DNA of 64,000 nucleotides from positions 85,699-149,698 of the forward strand of contig CABFPE010001050.1 of NCBI GenBank assembly GCA_900660155.1, given 5' to 3'. The stretch is from Hofstenia miamia (Eukaryota; Xenacoelomorpha; Acoela; Hofsteniidae). The position numbers were made by a program, and so were the translations under genes. Shown piece after piece: positions 46,226-57,559 of the stretch. Numbering within the stretch: the stretch's first letter is position 1; the number at the start of each line of letters is the position of its first letter. Below the pieces are notes generated by a model. That model saw nothing but the letters and a program-made list of their open reading frames with translations. It did not search any database and was not told where the DNA came from.

Positions 46226-47719
46226 TCAATTGATTATATTTCTTTGGCGTACATCTTCAAATGGAACAGCGTAGTAATTTTCATGAACATCATCATTCTC
46301 TCTAATTTCTACGTGAGGTATCAAAATCTGTGCCTCTGCATCAATCTTTTCAATTTTAAAATCACCCTTAAAAATTTTTATATTGCAGATAAACAAAACC
46401 ATTGTAATCATACCAAACAAATACGTTGATGCAAAAATTATGAAAATCTTTTGGTAGTCATAAGACCTGCTAAGACATGGTTCATTCTTTAGTCTTAATA
46501 CTGGTACATAGGCAAAATAGCACTCACTTTTATTCCATAAATATGATTCATTGAAAGTCTGAAAAGTCGAATTTGTTATATCCAAAACGCGAAATATATT
46601 GTCGTCTGCTTTCACTACGTCACATGAATTAATTGGATGGTTAATTTCAAAAGTGCTTTCTGTAACTGTCATATTCACTGTGTTTTCAGGAGCCTTTACT
46701 TTATAGTAACACTTTGCAAAGTTATTTTTAAAATCTTCATTGAACATCTGAATTTTACTTTCTCTTTCATTTGAATCAATTTCTATATGAGTGATTTTGG
46801 AACGGACAACATTCATAAAGTAAATATTGTTGCTGAGCGTAATCAAACAAAATCCACATGAGAAATTGAATAATTGAGTTCCAAAATTCTGCTTCACAGA
46901 GTTTGAATAAACTTCAATAACTGTTTGATATTCTTTATAATACTCTTTTATTGAAATGAGTGACTGAAATTTTCGATTATTTAAAAAACTGCAATTTTCA
47001 ATTTTGAGACTATTTACAATGAATCCATCCAAAAATGATTGATATCCATTATTTTTTTGAAATTTGGAATGAGAAATGGCTACTTTTGCTGCTACACCAT
47101 TAAATACATTTGAAAAATGCTTATTATTAATGAACTTGCTGTTTTCTATATAAATATTTATGCAATAAATTTGCATAAATACGGAAAAGTTATATAAATT
47201 TGCAAATGTTGATTGTGAAATGGTAAGGTTATTAAGTACATCAATCACACAATTTGTGCGATTAAGATTAGTTCCATTGCCATCAAGTGTGGAATTGTAA
47301 AGAGTTAAAGCTTTAGTTCTAAGAAATGTCTTAGGATGTATAAACCAAAGCACATTTACCAAAGTAATGCTGTTACAAACTTCTATGTGAATTGTATCTT
47401 TAATGGTAACATTAAAAAATTCCAAATTTTGATCATTGGCGACACTTCCAATGTCATTTACTTTTAGTTCAGCATAGGGTATTGAACCAGAAAATTTCAT
47501 AGTATTCCCTGATCTAATGAAATTTACATTATTGGTTTTGCAAGTGCTATCTTTTCTTGAACAATCTTCTAAGCCATACAATATATCTATTTTGAAATGT
47601 AAGATGCTAGCAAACATTAAAAAAATCTTCATTGTACAATTCCAGTTAATCAAATGTATACTGTGCGGGAAATCGAATAATTGAAAGAATTTTATACAAT
47701 ATTCATATAGAGAAGTCAT
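46226..47719 (-). CDS. Predicted type I membrane protein with beta-helix ectodomain
   Basis: The longest open frame of the window: 497 codons, uninterrupted, no intron needed. Two starts are possible. Met1 gives a polar N-terminus; Met30 (ATG at 47632-47630) gives MKIFLMFASILHFKIDILYG, a good signal peptide, and is my choice for the biological start. The ectodomain has repeated turns of the form I-x-x-S-x-F-x-N-N at about residues 140, 167, 191, 215 and 240, a period of 24-27, the hallmark of a right-handed parallel beta-helix. About a dozen N-glycosylation sequons and several Cys support secretion. A single hydrophobic helix lies at about 424-446, followed by a 50-residue acidic tail with a YYAVPFEDV segment. 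The ligand and function are unknown. Beta-helix folds often bind or cleave polysaccharide, but no catalytic residues are recognisable. It is probably a host gene. Confidence 0.75.
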   Translation of the reverse strand: MTSLYEYCIKFFQLFDFPHSIHLINWNCTMKIFLMFASILHFKIDILYGLEDCSRKDSTCKTNNVNFIRSGNTMKFSGSIPYAELKVNDIGSVANDQNLEFFNVTIKDTIHIEVCNSITLVNVLWFIHPKTFLRTKALTLYNSTLDGNGTNLNRTNCVIDVLNNLTISQSTFANLYNFSVFMQIYCINIYIENSKFINNKHFSNVFNGVAAKVAISHSKFQKNNGYQSFLDGFIVNSLKIENCSFLNNRKFQSLISIKEYYKEYQTVIEVYSNSVKQNFGTQLFNFSCGFCLITLSNNIYFMNVVRSKITHIEIDSNERESKIQMFNEDFKNNFAKCYYKVKAPENTVNMTVTESTFEINHPINSCDVVKADDNIFRVLDITNSTFQTFNESYLWNKSECYFAYVPVLRLKNEPCLSRSYDYQKIFIIFASTYLFGMITMVLFICNIKIFKGDFKIEKIDAEAQILIPHVEIRENDDVHENYYAVPFEDVRQRNIIN

Positions 47720-48146
47720 CTTAGCATGATTGTTAACATTTACAGATCAGTTAAAATCTGTTTGCAATGTTAGTTTCTGCAAAAAATAACAATCAAAGCA
47801 ATATATTATTGTTAACAGATACAACTAATCTACAAATAAAGTATACGGTGGCGGAGTGTGGGCCACATTGCCTAGTGTGCGGTGCAAAGTTGCTAGTGGT
47901 TTGGTTTGGTTTCGTCATTATATTTATATAAAAATACGTCAATTCTGAACCAAAAGTTTTAAAATTTACAATGGAAGTCTCTGCAGTCATTGCTTGAACT
48001 TGAAGTCATCTATAATATGATTAAATGTATAATTTTTTAAATACTCTATACCAACCTAAAATATGATTCAAATGAATATTTCTTAAAATCAGATATTAAG
48101 TAAAATATTTGAAATGGATACGCGAAATATTACAACATCAGACATG
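47720..48146. other. 5' flank of the beta-helix gene
   Basis: It contains the likely promoter and 5' UTR of the minus-strand gene. The first 125 bases (47720-47845) are repeated beyond the N at 48190-48330. No strong TATA box or initiator could be chosen in this AT-rich sequence. A minus-strand open frame at 47793-47990 (65 codons) is unrecognised. Confidence 0.45.
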
Positions 48147-48330
48147 NCAGTTAATCAAATGTATACTGTGCGGGAAATAGAATAATTGAAACAATTTAAT
48201 ACAATATGCATATAGAGAAGACATCTTAGCACGATTGTTAACACTTACAGATCAGTTAAAATCTGTTTGCGATATTAGTTTCTGCTAAAAATAACAGTCA
48301 AAGCAATATATTTGTTAACAGATATAGCTA
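48147..48330 (-). pseudogene. Truncated duplicate of the beta-helix gene 5' end
   Basis: After the single N at 48147 the plus strand repeats 47643-47840 with about 90% identity by eye. On the minus strand this includes the upstream region, the first ATG and the first 25 codons (MSSLYAYCIKLFQLFYFPH against MTSLYEYCIKFFQLFDFPH), then it is cut at the N. It is either the start of a second tandem gene whose body is missing from the assembly, or an allele placed side by side with its partner. Confidence 0.65.
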
Positions 48331-48839
48331 AACTGCATACTAAATCTAAATTATATAATAAAATTAACTTTGAGTGTGTTTATGTATGTGGTGAGCATTA
48401 ATTTGTTTAGCAAGTTTGTGTCTCCAATTGTATTTTGTTGGTGTAAAAGGACAATTTTTAATTTTTTTCCAAATTTTTATTCTTTTTTTCCACTCATCTC
48501 ATTTTTAAATCATTCCTAATATTAGAAGCTGCTAGATGAAAAATATTGTCAAGTATTTACTTCTAAGTAATTATCAAGAAAAGACAATGATTCTTCTCTA
48601 TATTTATGCTTAAATAAAATTGAATCTGCATGGAATTGTGCTTGATATAGCGGGAATATATTATTATACTTTCGTCTGTATTAACTTACATGATCATGCT
48701 TACATGAAAAAATTTAATGTTTTTAACAACCAATTAAATTTGTTGATAATAAATAGCGGACTTTCTATTAAAATTAATATATAAAAATGGAAATAATATA
48801 ATTGCGATTAACAAAATGCTTTTAATAATTTACCGTGGT
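48331..48839. other. Unassigned AT-rich sequence
   Basis: About 500 bases with no motif, between the gene duplicate and the decayed LINE. Confidence 0.5.
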
Positions 48840-50620
48840 AATCGGGTCCTAAATTTCTGCGGTGTATAAATAGTTAAAGCCAGAAGCCATTTTTGTCACT
48901 TTTTTAGGAGGAATTTATCAAATTTTAAATTGTCAACATCAACACCTAAATGTGTAACATGATTAATTTGTTTTATTGGAACACTGTTAAAAATTAATTT
49001 CATCATGCTTGTTATTTCTTTTACAGAATTTAGGGAAAATATAATGAATTGTGTTTTTTCAATATTAATTTTTAATTGATTGGATGAGAAATACACAAAA
49101 AATTTTCAATATCACTTTGTAAATTTTTTGTGGCACTAAAAGCATCACGATCTTTGCCAAATTAATATAGTTCATTACGATTTAATAATGTCATTTACAT
49201 ATATTACATATGTGCTTTGAGACACTCCTTGATCATTTGTAACGTATTCAGATTTCATATTATTCATTTAAACAGGCTGTTTTCTATTTTCTAAATAACT
49301 AATAAGTAGCAATTGAATTTTGTTGAAAGCTGTAATTTTTACGTTTAATGACCAAAATTTCAAAATTCATTGAATTAAAACCTTTCTTACGTCTAGAAAG
49401 TCTATGCAACTAGATATATTTTAAGATATATTTGGGGATATTTTCTCAGTAATTGAAATAATTGTATCACTTGTACTAAGCTTAGCTCGAAAACCATATT
49501 GTTTACATGATAAGATATTCTCAGGAGCAAGGCATTGGTTGATTTGGATGGGCAAAAATTATTCGAATAAATTACTAAAGGGGTGCGTACATTGAGATTG
49601 GCCTACATTTTTAGCAATGAGGGAATCTCCATTTTTGTACAAAGGTGTTTTATTTTACTTTTTCACTATCACTGGAAATTTGCTTTCAACTACAGATGAA
49701 TTGAATCTAAATAATAGATGGTCCCCAAATAGATAAAAAAATTTCTTAATAATAAAGTAAGGTAAATGAGTAGAACCTAAAGATTTTCTAACGTCTAAAT
49801 TTTATGCAATATTTTTTAATTTTCTTAAGGTAGATAGCCCAAATTGAAGTGTTGACTTATATTTAATTGTCTAAGTTCTGCTATAGCAGTTTTAGGAAAA
49901 TTGAAGTTACCTAATTCTTTAAATGTCTGATTTAAATGATTTACAATCCTTTTTTTATAGGTAAATTTTATATTATCAATATAAATTTCTGAAATATCAC
50001 TATAGAGCTCATTCGATTTTCAAAAAAAAACGTTTTAAAAATTTCCACTATTATTTAGAATAATTTAAGTTTTGAAAAAATTGACGTACTTTCAAAGTTT
50101 AATTTTTGTTGCATAAGTACTTAATTAATTTTTTTAATCTTTCGTAATTATTCCAATTTATTTTGGTTAGATTAGCTTTAGGGATTTCAAAGAGTTTCTG
50201 CGTTATGTTTACAGTCTTCTTAATTACTTGATTAGCAGTGGTGGTTAAATTAAATCGTCGTGATTTGTCGAATACTCTGCACGTCTTCAGTAATGGCAGT
50301 TTGTTTAGAGCTTGATTGATCCTTGCCTCAATGTAATTGAATATGTGGGAACCAGAATTTAGAGTAAATTATAGTTGAATGAAATATTTTTAATAATTTT
50401 TGCGTGATCTCATCTGAATAAAATCGTTTTAAATTTAGAAAGCTTAATTTAAAACTTACCAATATACAGCAGAGTGAGTGATCATTGATGGATTTATGGA
50501 CATAAGATTTATATATCAATTGCATAAAAAATAATCAATTAATGTCGTTTTTTGAGTGGGATTTTGAGTGTTGATTATTTTTAAATTATAAGCAGTGCAT
50601 TATTCTTTCAATGATTTTTT
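48840..50620 (-). mobile_element. Decayed LINE of the jockey/CR1/I type
   Basis: Read on the minus strand. At 50328-50525 the segment with SINDHSLCCILVSFKL resembles the C-terminal S-D-H block of an APE-type endonuclease. RT traces follow, with GVSQSTYVIYVNDII near 49225-49180 (family: QGSxLGPxLFxxYINDL). The 66-residue open segment at 48896-49096 (NQLKINIEKTQFIIFS, then NHVTHLGVDVD) matches the conserved block after the active site. The YADD box itself is not recognisable. Numerous stops show an old copy. The exact clade cannot be set by eye. Confidence 0.7.
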
Positions 50621-51540
50621 AAATAATCATTGAAATAGTTGATGTTATGTAGAATTGGTGGCTGGGGACTATAACAACATTACCAAAAAGAAACTAGTTG
50701 CCTCTGCAAAAAGGTTACAATTGAGGCCCACATAGAGCAGCCACGATTCCAACAAAATAAATAACAAGAGATCGTAATAACTGATAGCATCGGTTATTCA
50801 TCCACTGTAACTTGTAACCAGGATGACCAATTCATACGGCGTCCAGCCAGAATGCTACCTGAGGGGAAAGGCAGCTTGTGATTAGAGGGTGCGGTGCTTA
50901 CTTGCTAATTTCTACCTCAATACAAAATAGGGGTCTTGAAGTGGTTTTTTTATCTCTCAGCTAACTATTAATTAGTGCATAATTGCTGCACATTCTCGTT
51001 CACCAACGGCATAATTTAATCTCTGTGTCAGTTGTTATAAGTGCATGTATGACAAGAACGAAAGGTTTATTATTTCCCTGTGCCTAGTCATAACCTAATA
51101 CAAACCACGATTTAGGCTGCAAACCATCCAGAGTTACGCATCACACTGGTGCCAGGTTAGCAGGACTCTTAAATAGTCGTCGTGACTTAAGCAATCATTA
51201 TGTTAAGGGTAATTTGAATAATCAAATGAAAGGTAAACATTGGAGAAAATGAATACGTTTCAGTTTAAGCAAAACTTGATTCTAGTTTTCTTTGCTATTT
51301 ATACAAAATGTTAATCATTACCTGCTAATTGTTTACAAATTCAAATCACGCGATCATTCCCTTGCAAATTCAAGTGAGCAAGCAAAACAACGCGTTATAT
51401 ATCATTAAGGGGACAAAGTAACTGCAATGAAACTGAACCTCGAAATTATGAGGTGATGTCAAGGATGATGTAGGAAATACGAAACTACAAATTAGAAATT
51501 AATAAAATTCCAGAGAAATATTTGAATGTGAGTGACTCTA
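50621..51540. other. Unassigned sequence with a G/C shift
   Basis: Nothing recognised. Base composition becomes more balanced after about 50690, before the ORF3 remains of copy D begin. The 3' LTR and polypurine tract of copy D would be expected here, but no partner LTR is in the window to confirm it. Confidence 0.4.
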
Positions 51541-53537
51541 CAAGCCCCCCTTGCTCAGACACAACAGCCTGAGTCACTTTGAATAATTCAGTGGCAAAGG
51601 GTTCATCCCAGTTCTGGAGCTTGGCATACTGTGGAGTTTGCGTTAATTGCATTAGGACCTTTCGCTGGGTAACTACTTCGTCTCGGAGTTGGAAAAATCA
51701 TTCTGTAGGGAGCCTAGCACTCATAGGGCAACTTCGGCCTTTTATTGCCACCAGTAGCGTCATCAATGCGTCAGTGTCTGATGTATGAGCGTCCTTGGTG
51801 TTGATTGTAGTCTCAGGGTAGAAATGTTCGAAGACTTCTTGTAACAACCCCATCCAGGTGACATAGTCAATGAACAAGGAGCAGTACTCCTGAACTTGTT
51901 GGAGGGTCATCTCCTCAGGATCGGACACATCAGCTTGCAACATGGCTATAATTTCAATGTGTTTGGTGACGTTGTTAGTCCATAATAAGTCACCCACAGC
52001 TTAAAAGAGTACCAGGACTTGAGGGTTCAACTCCGCACTTTTGCCATGGATCTTTTCCAAATGTTCGTGGATGGGGAGTCCCTTGACGAAAATATCACGG
52101 ATGGTTAGTTTTCCATCTAAGAATACCCACTCTCAATTATCACTGTTGATGAGCTGGTCGCAAACTGCTTTGTATTCACCAGTTTGGCTGAGGCATTTCA
52201 CGTCTTTTGCTGAGCAGAGGAAGTTCAGTCTGTCAGGGAGGTGGGCCGCGACCTTCTTCTTTCCTTTCTTCACCTTCCATTTTGGCAGGATGAGAGGCAT
52301 TTCGATGCACAGTGGTGGTATGCACAGTAGGTTGTGCTTTTCAACATTTTTCTCGAGGTTCTTAAAGCCAAGCTCTCTTCAAAACAAGCTGTGCCAATGG
52401 TGACGGAGTAGTTTATGCTTGCCTCTGTAAGAGTGTCCCAAAACTTCCCTCTCTCAGGCCATGAGAACATAGTTTGTCGATCTGGGCATTGGGAATCTTC
52501 AGTTGAGCTGTGGTGCATTCCACATCCAGAGCTACGCATCGCCCTGGTGATAGCAGAAGCACGAGCTCTTCTTTCAAAAACATCTCCATTAGGCACCACT
52601 TCATCATGCTTAGGGTGTCTTTTGTTCTACAAGCAGGCACTCTTGAGTAGCCAGATCTTCTGCGAATTCCTCTGGGCAGTGTTTGATAGTGAGGATGCAC
52701 TCCTCCTTGGTGATGGACCACTGTGGCGTGGGTTTTGGATGTTACGGGGGTGTCCGAATTTCTCAAGGTTTATGCAATCAATTTGCTTGCGCATTTGATG
52801 TGACCAGTTCAAAAGGACTTTGGACTTTTCGTCATACCACTAGCCTTCAGCACTTCTCAGAACCAGGCAGTAGATGCTGGGAGACGCTCAATCATTCTTT
52901 GGGTACATAGCGGATCATCCTGTAAGCTGAGGTTTGCAAACTTGGTGTCGGCAGTTGTGCCCCACATAAACTTCTTCAGAGTGTCTGAAAAAATGTTGAT
53001 ATCTGATGGACAGATCCCTAGATGTTGACTGATTGTCATAATCAACATCTTCCCTGTTATGCTACTCACCCCCACCAGTCAGGCGTAATATTTTTCAAAT
53101 TGCTCCATTGGTCATTTTGATTTGCCAGATGATGATGGTAGTGGACAGTGGTGGAGTAGCCAGTTCTTAGCTCTCCACAGTAGTGGGCAAACTGCGATTT
53201 CATGCAGTGACTTCTTGGCTAAGTTAATCCTTGTGTTGGCATCCATTGGCAGCACAATGGTGGGAGTCTTTGTTAAAAAGATGGCTAAGACCCAGATGGC
53301 TCCTCTAGCTAGGAATTCTGGAATGTTGCGCTCCAAAAATAGCCATTCCTTGTAATTCCTCCTGTCCTGAGTTGCATAAGAGCAGCAAATTTCTCTTAAG
53401 ATTCGCTCCACTGATGGGTGATACTCGGCTGATGGGCTCTTTATCTCTAAGACAGTTTCTGGACTTTATCAGCTTTAAGGTCCTTCCATATCTTGTTGAT
53501 CTCTTGTAGTGTGTTGGCACTTTGTGCGAAGAGGAAA
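51541..53537 (-). pseudogene. ORF3 of Gypsy copy D, 3' part
   Basis: Minus-strand fragments collinear with ORF3 of copies A and C but in G/C-richer, strongly diverged sequence. Matching blocks in order are AIWVLAIFLTKTP and RAKNWLLHHC (53100-53400; copy A: TTAWILAIFTTKE and QTKNWLLKGH), ITGKMLIMTISQHLGICPSD and KKFMWGTTA (52960-53075), VALDVECTTAQ near 52535, then INYSVTIGTA near 52400. The C-terminal FEHFYPETT and TDALMTLLVAIKG lie at 51720-51840. Frameshifts and stops are present but fewer per kb than in copy A. No membrane segment is seen. This divergence with conserved order is the main evidence that ORF3 was under selection. Confidence 0.75.
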
Positions 53538-53928
53538 CTAGTAACAAGTCAGGTTGTGAATAGATAGAACACTTTCACAAAATGGAGTTTAAGTCGAATT
53601 GTGTCGTGTCTTGAGTAAGCACTGAGCTAAAGTAGGGTACACATAAACTGTATCAATTGAGCTGAGAAGTGGCACTCAGTCAATGGATGGAATGGTGAAA
53701 CTGGATGTGGAGATCCGCTTTGTGCAGATGCCCATTAGAAGATCACTACAGAGATTACTGCATGGCTTCATCACCTAAATAGTGAATGGTTAATTCCAGT
53801 TTACATAAGTTGTCAGAAGCAACAAGTCAAGCAGTATGTAACAAGTAAATCCTTACCTGCAATAACACAACTAACGTTATACAGTAACAGTAGATAAACA
53901 GTATTAATGCCTGGTAGAGGATATTACA
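53538..53928 (+). repeat. Truncated 5' LTR of Gypsy copy C
   Basis: It matches the right-hand 390 bases of the LTR (from CTAGTAACAAGTCAGG to ...GGATATTACA). About 700 bases, including U3 and the TATA box, are missing. The left edge meets copy D ORF3 sequence without a duplication, so the truncation happened after insertion or during assembly. Confidence 0.85.
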
Positions 53929-53945
53929 TGGCGACTGTGACAGCC
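53927..53945 (+). promoter_or_regulatory. Primer-binding site of copy C overlapping an ATG
   Basis: TGGCGACTGTGACAGCC starts at 53929, directly after the LTR end CA (53927-53928). The A of CA and the TG of the primer site make an ATG (frame M-A-T-V-T-A-K-N-S-N-S). The same frame is found at the corresponding junctions at 16923 and 16270. Confidence 0.7.
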
Positions 53946-55720
53946 AAGAACAGCAATTCTAGAAAAGAAACATTCAGTGAAACTACCAGCATATGACAAA
54001 AAAAGCTACAAGTGAAACTAGAAAAAGCAGCAGACAGTTACATGAACTAACAATCAGTTAATGGAGAGAGATACCTGAAACCTAACAAAAGCACTTCACT
54101 AGGATCCTGGAATTGTGAACAAGACGATGAAAGACCACTACGAACCAGAAAGAAAATATGACAAAAGGAAAAAAAGGAAGCATGAAGAAAGCTGCAATTA
54201 AGGGAGTAACTCCCAGAACTATATGATCATCACCATACTTTGGTGAAAACTCAGCCACAGATACAGAACTACAATCTCTTAGTTCACCCCCAGAAATGAA
54301 CCCCCCAGATTCAAACCCGCTGGATATAATGATCATGCTAAGGAAAAGCCAGGAAAATGAAGAACTCTTAAAAAATCAAATAGAACAATTGACAAAGAAA
54401 GTCAAAGAGATGGAATGAAAAAGTGAAATGATATTGACTGAGATCAGATTAAATATGGAAATGCGGCTAGAGGAACAAAGCCAATTATTCCAAAACGAGA
54501 TCAAAACCCTTACCCACCAACTATTGGAGTCCAATAAAAGGTTTCTAGAGCAAAACCAACAATGGCAAGAGAGAAACCAAGAGTTGGAGAGAACTAACAG
54601 ACAACTAATCTAGGATAACGACCTACAGGCAAGAGAACTAGAACAGTTAAAAGACAAACTAAGATTGTTACAACTAACAGAAGAGGAAAACAGGAGCAGC
54701 ATGCAAACCCATGAAATAGAATTTCATTCTAGAAAGGAAAGTGAATTGCAAGCACTGCCTATACCGACCTGCAAAGAGGTGTCATCCAAAGAATGAGATG
54801 AAGATCCAGATTTCAAGAAACAGAAATTCATAAACAAAATCACAAAAGCAGTGACCACTCAGCTGCACAAAGAGGATGCCATAAGAAACCACAGGAAACC
54901 CAAATATGAGGACTCAATCTTACTGCAATCAACTGCCAGTGACACGATACCGTGCAAAGCAACACTACCCAAATTCAATGGAAAGGGTAGATGGTTACAA
55001 TCCCACATTCGCTGAATGGCTACAAATGTTTGAATTGACGATGGCAGAACAAAAAGTGAGTCAACAGGCAGCAGTGGCAAGACTCCCATTATATCTTACA
55101 GGGGCAGCTTCTCAACACTACCTGCTTTTGGACGCAGAAACGAAAAGAAACTACCAACTACTAATTGGAGATTTTATGAACTACTATCAGAACAAGAGTT
55201 TCAAAAATCAATACTGAATCATTCTAAATGCGATGAAAATGAAGAAAACTGACGACATTCAAAACTATATGCAACAAGTTGAATGATTGTTAATGCTCAG
55301 TTCAAGAGAAAATAGATACTCAAAATATGATTTGTTCTCACATATTTGCAAGGGGATGCCTGAAAGCATCAGAACACAGTTTGAAATCAAATGTGATGTT
55401 GAGGATAAGTTGGAGAGAATGATTAGGAAGGCAGTTGACATACAAGCAACCATTGAAAACAATGCCAGGATATAAGAGAAAGCTGCATGGCATAGAGAGG
55501 GACCAACTTGGAGAAACAATCTCAAACCACATATCCCCAACAAAGCTTATACAGAGGCAAAGCAAGAAAAGATAATAAAGGTGAAAGGAAAAGATGGTAA
55601 GACTAGAAAAGTAAAAGAGAAGGACGTCAAATGTTATGGTTGCAGACAGAAAGGACATAAAAAACCAGACTGCCCAAAACAAATAAATGTAATTGGAGGC
55701 TTATTATGATGAAGAGGACG
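53946..55720 (+). pseudogene. gag of Gypsy copy C
   Basis: The reading frame can be followed with interruptions. A coiled coil spans about 54320-54700 (NQIEQLTKKVKEME, LTHQLLESNKRFLEQNQQW). The capsid runs from about 54960 to 55480, with YNPTFAEWLQMFELTMAEQK, ARLPLYLTGAASQHYL and CKGMPESIRTQFEIKCD. The nucleocapsid CCHC knuckle at 55632-55673 has C-Y-G-C, then His and the last Cys in correct C-x2-C-x4-H-x4-C spacing. Stops occur near 54417, 54612, 55216, 55284 and 55475. This is the best view of the family's gag. Confidence 0.85.
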
Positions 55721-55859
55721 TATTGCAAACAGAAGACGAAATCAATGAAGCATTGCCAACTAACAAGGAGTTGGAAAACTAAGTAGGTCTTTAACCCATG
55801 GCAACCGTGCATCTATAATGATCATCCCAAATCAATAGAAAAGTATAAAAATGATAATA

Positions 55860-56365
55860 ATAGACTATTAAGAGAATAATAAAAAAAACAATTAAAACTG
55901 GAGCAGCAACATCCATAATTCTTAAGAATGAGCCATGAAGTTGGGATTCAAAGAGGAAGACTTGAACAGTTGCAATAAGAGACTAATCAATGCATCAGGG
56001 GATTATATCAATACAAAAGGGATGATAAATGTAGCATAAATAAGTATCACAAATACAACATTTGAACAACCTTTGGTGGTGGTGGATACACACAATAATT
56101 TGCTGCCATACAAAGTCATATTAGGCAATGACTTTTTGACAAAAAATGGATGTGTTATTAATTATGCTAACAGAACCATAAAGGTAAAAGAAGAAGAGAT
56201 GGAGATTGAAGAAGAACAAGAGAAGCAGAAAACAATTACATTTCAACTGCAAGAAGACATCCACCTACAGCCACATCAATGGAAAATGCACACAATCAAG
56301 ACGGAAGACACTATAACAGCTGACATAATGCTGTACGACAATAAAGGCATCAACACTAAATGAGT
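55860..56365 (+). pseudogene. Protease domain of Gypsy copy C
   Basis: Near 55893 the frame reads K-T-G-A-A-T-S-I-I; the Lys stands where the catalytic Asp of D-T-G is expected. The flap INASGDYIN follows near 55990, and the 96-residue open segment from 56073 reads VVVDTHNNLLPYKVILGNDFL, then VINYANRTIKVKEEE. The fold signature is therefore clear while the active site is lost. Confidence 0.75.
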
Positions 56366-56790
56366 ATCAATGCTGTCCAGTGTCTGTATGATAAAACATG
56401 GAAAGGGAAGAATACCAATTCTCAATGCTACAAATCAGAATGTCAATCTGAAAAGATCTCAAATAAGAATATATGGGAAATACATCAAAACTAACATTAG
56501 ACTCATCTGGAAGGCAATCAAAGACGATGATGGAGTGAGTAACTCGATTCAAGGAATTGCAAAGGAAAGCAGATAGTACTCCAGATGGCCGAATCAAGGG
56601 TGAGTGGATGAACACCATTGAAGTTGTGAGTACTCCCAAAAGCTGACTCAAGGGCATTGGGACGAAAGCAGAAGAAGAAGATACATACAGAACACCCAAG
56701 ATAAATGAAAAGACTACCATCATTTAGAAGATCGGGAGATTACACAACTAAGCACACTACTAGAAAAACACAAACGTATATTTAACTATG
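56366..56790 (+). pseudogene. Protease-RT linker of copy C with three R-F-K-G type motifs
   Basis: The motif word occurs at 56546, 56591 and 56645 (R-F-K-E, R-I-K-G, stop-L-K-G), spaced 45 and 54 bases, the same as in copy A apart from one base. The N-terminal part (56370-56530) is basic (KGRIPILNATNQNVNLKRS). Confidence 0.6.
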
Positions 56791-57520
56791 GAGAAATAAG
56801 CGTAGGACAGGCAATAGGTGGAAAGCATAAAATAGTCACAACAACAGACAAACTGATCAAGCTACCAGTCAGAAGGGTACCTGAGCAGCTGAAAGATGAA
56901 TATAATCGCATACTGGAAGAATTAATTGACAACAAAATTATTTGGCCAAGTGAGAGCCCATACACAGCAACAACTGTGTTTGTAAAACAGGAAAACAAGT
57001 ATTGCTTATGCATTGACTTTTGTAAGTTGAATGAAGTGAAGAAAAAGGACTCATACCCCTTACCGCGAATAGAGGACATGCTCCACAAAGCCAGTAAACA
57101 CAAATACTTTACAACACTAGATTTATGGAAGGCCTACTTGCAAGTAAAGATGGAAGAAGACGACATTGAGAAGACAGCATTTATAACTCCATATGGGCTA
57201 TATGAATGGATATATATGGCGTTTGGATTCTGTAATGCACCAGCAACCTTTCAGAGGTACATAACGAAGGTACTAAAAAATAAGACACACAGAATGGAGG
57301 AAGGGGTCAATGCCTATATAGATGACATCATAGTCACAAACAATACAGTCCAAGAACACCTGGAAAAATTGGAAAGAACGTTAACAATCCTAGCAAATGC
57401 GGGACTTTGTATTAATGGAAATAAGTGTGACATTCTCAAAGAGAAAATAGTGTTTCTTGGAAGAAGGATAGAAAAGGGCAGAATATGCATGAAGGACAAT
57501 GCTAGGGAAATGATCTGAAA
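56790..57520 (+). pseudogene. Reverse transcriptase of Gypsy copy C
   Basis: Nearly complete. The 180-residue open segment from 56976 begins at VFVKQENKYCLCIDFCKLNE, has FTTLDLWKAYLQVKM (first catalytic Asp), the full MAFGFCNAPATF block and YIDD at 57315-57326, then the thumb with GNKCDILKEKIVFLGRRIE. The region before it (56800-56975) carries the KLPVRRVP-like entry block with substitutions. This is the best preserved RT of the window; I saw no inactivating change inside the palm, but the flanking frames are broken. Confidence 0.9.
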
Positions 57521-57559
57521 GATAGAAAAACTGAATAATAAAAAAACATACAGAGAATT

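Noticed and set aside
51579-53355. Plus-strand frames of 69-127 codons
   Set aside because: They are antisense to ORF3 of copy D; only the minus strand aligns with other copies.
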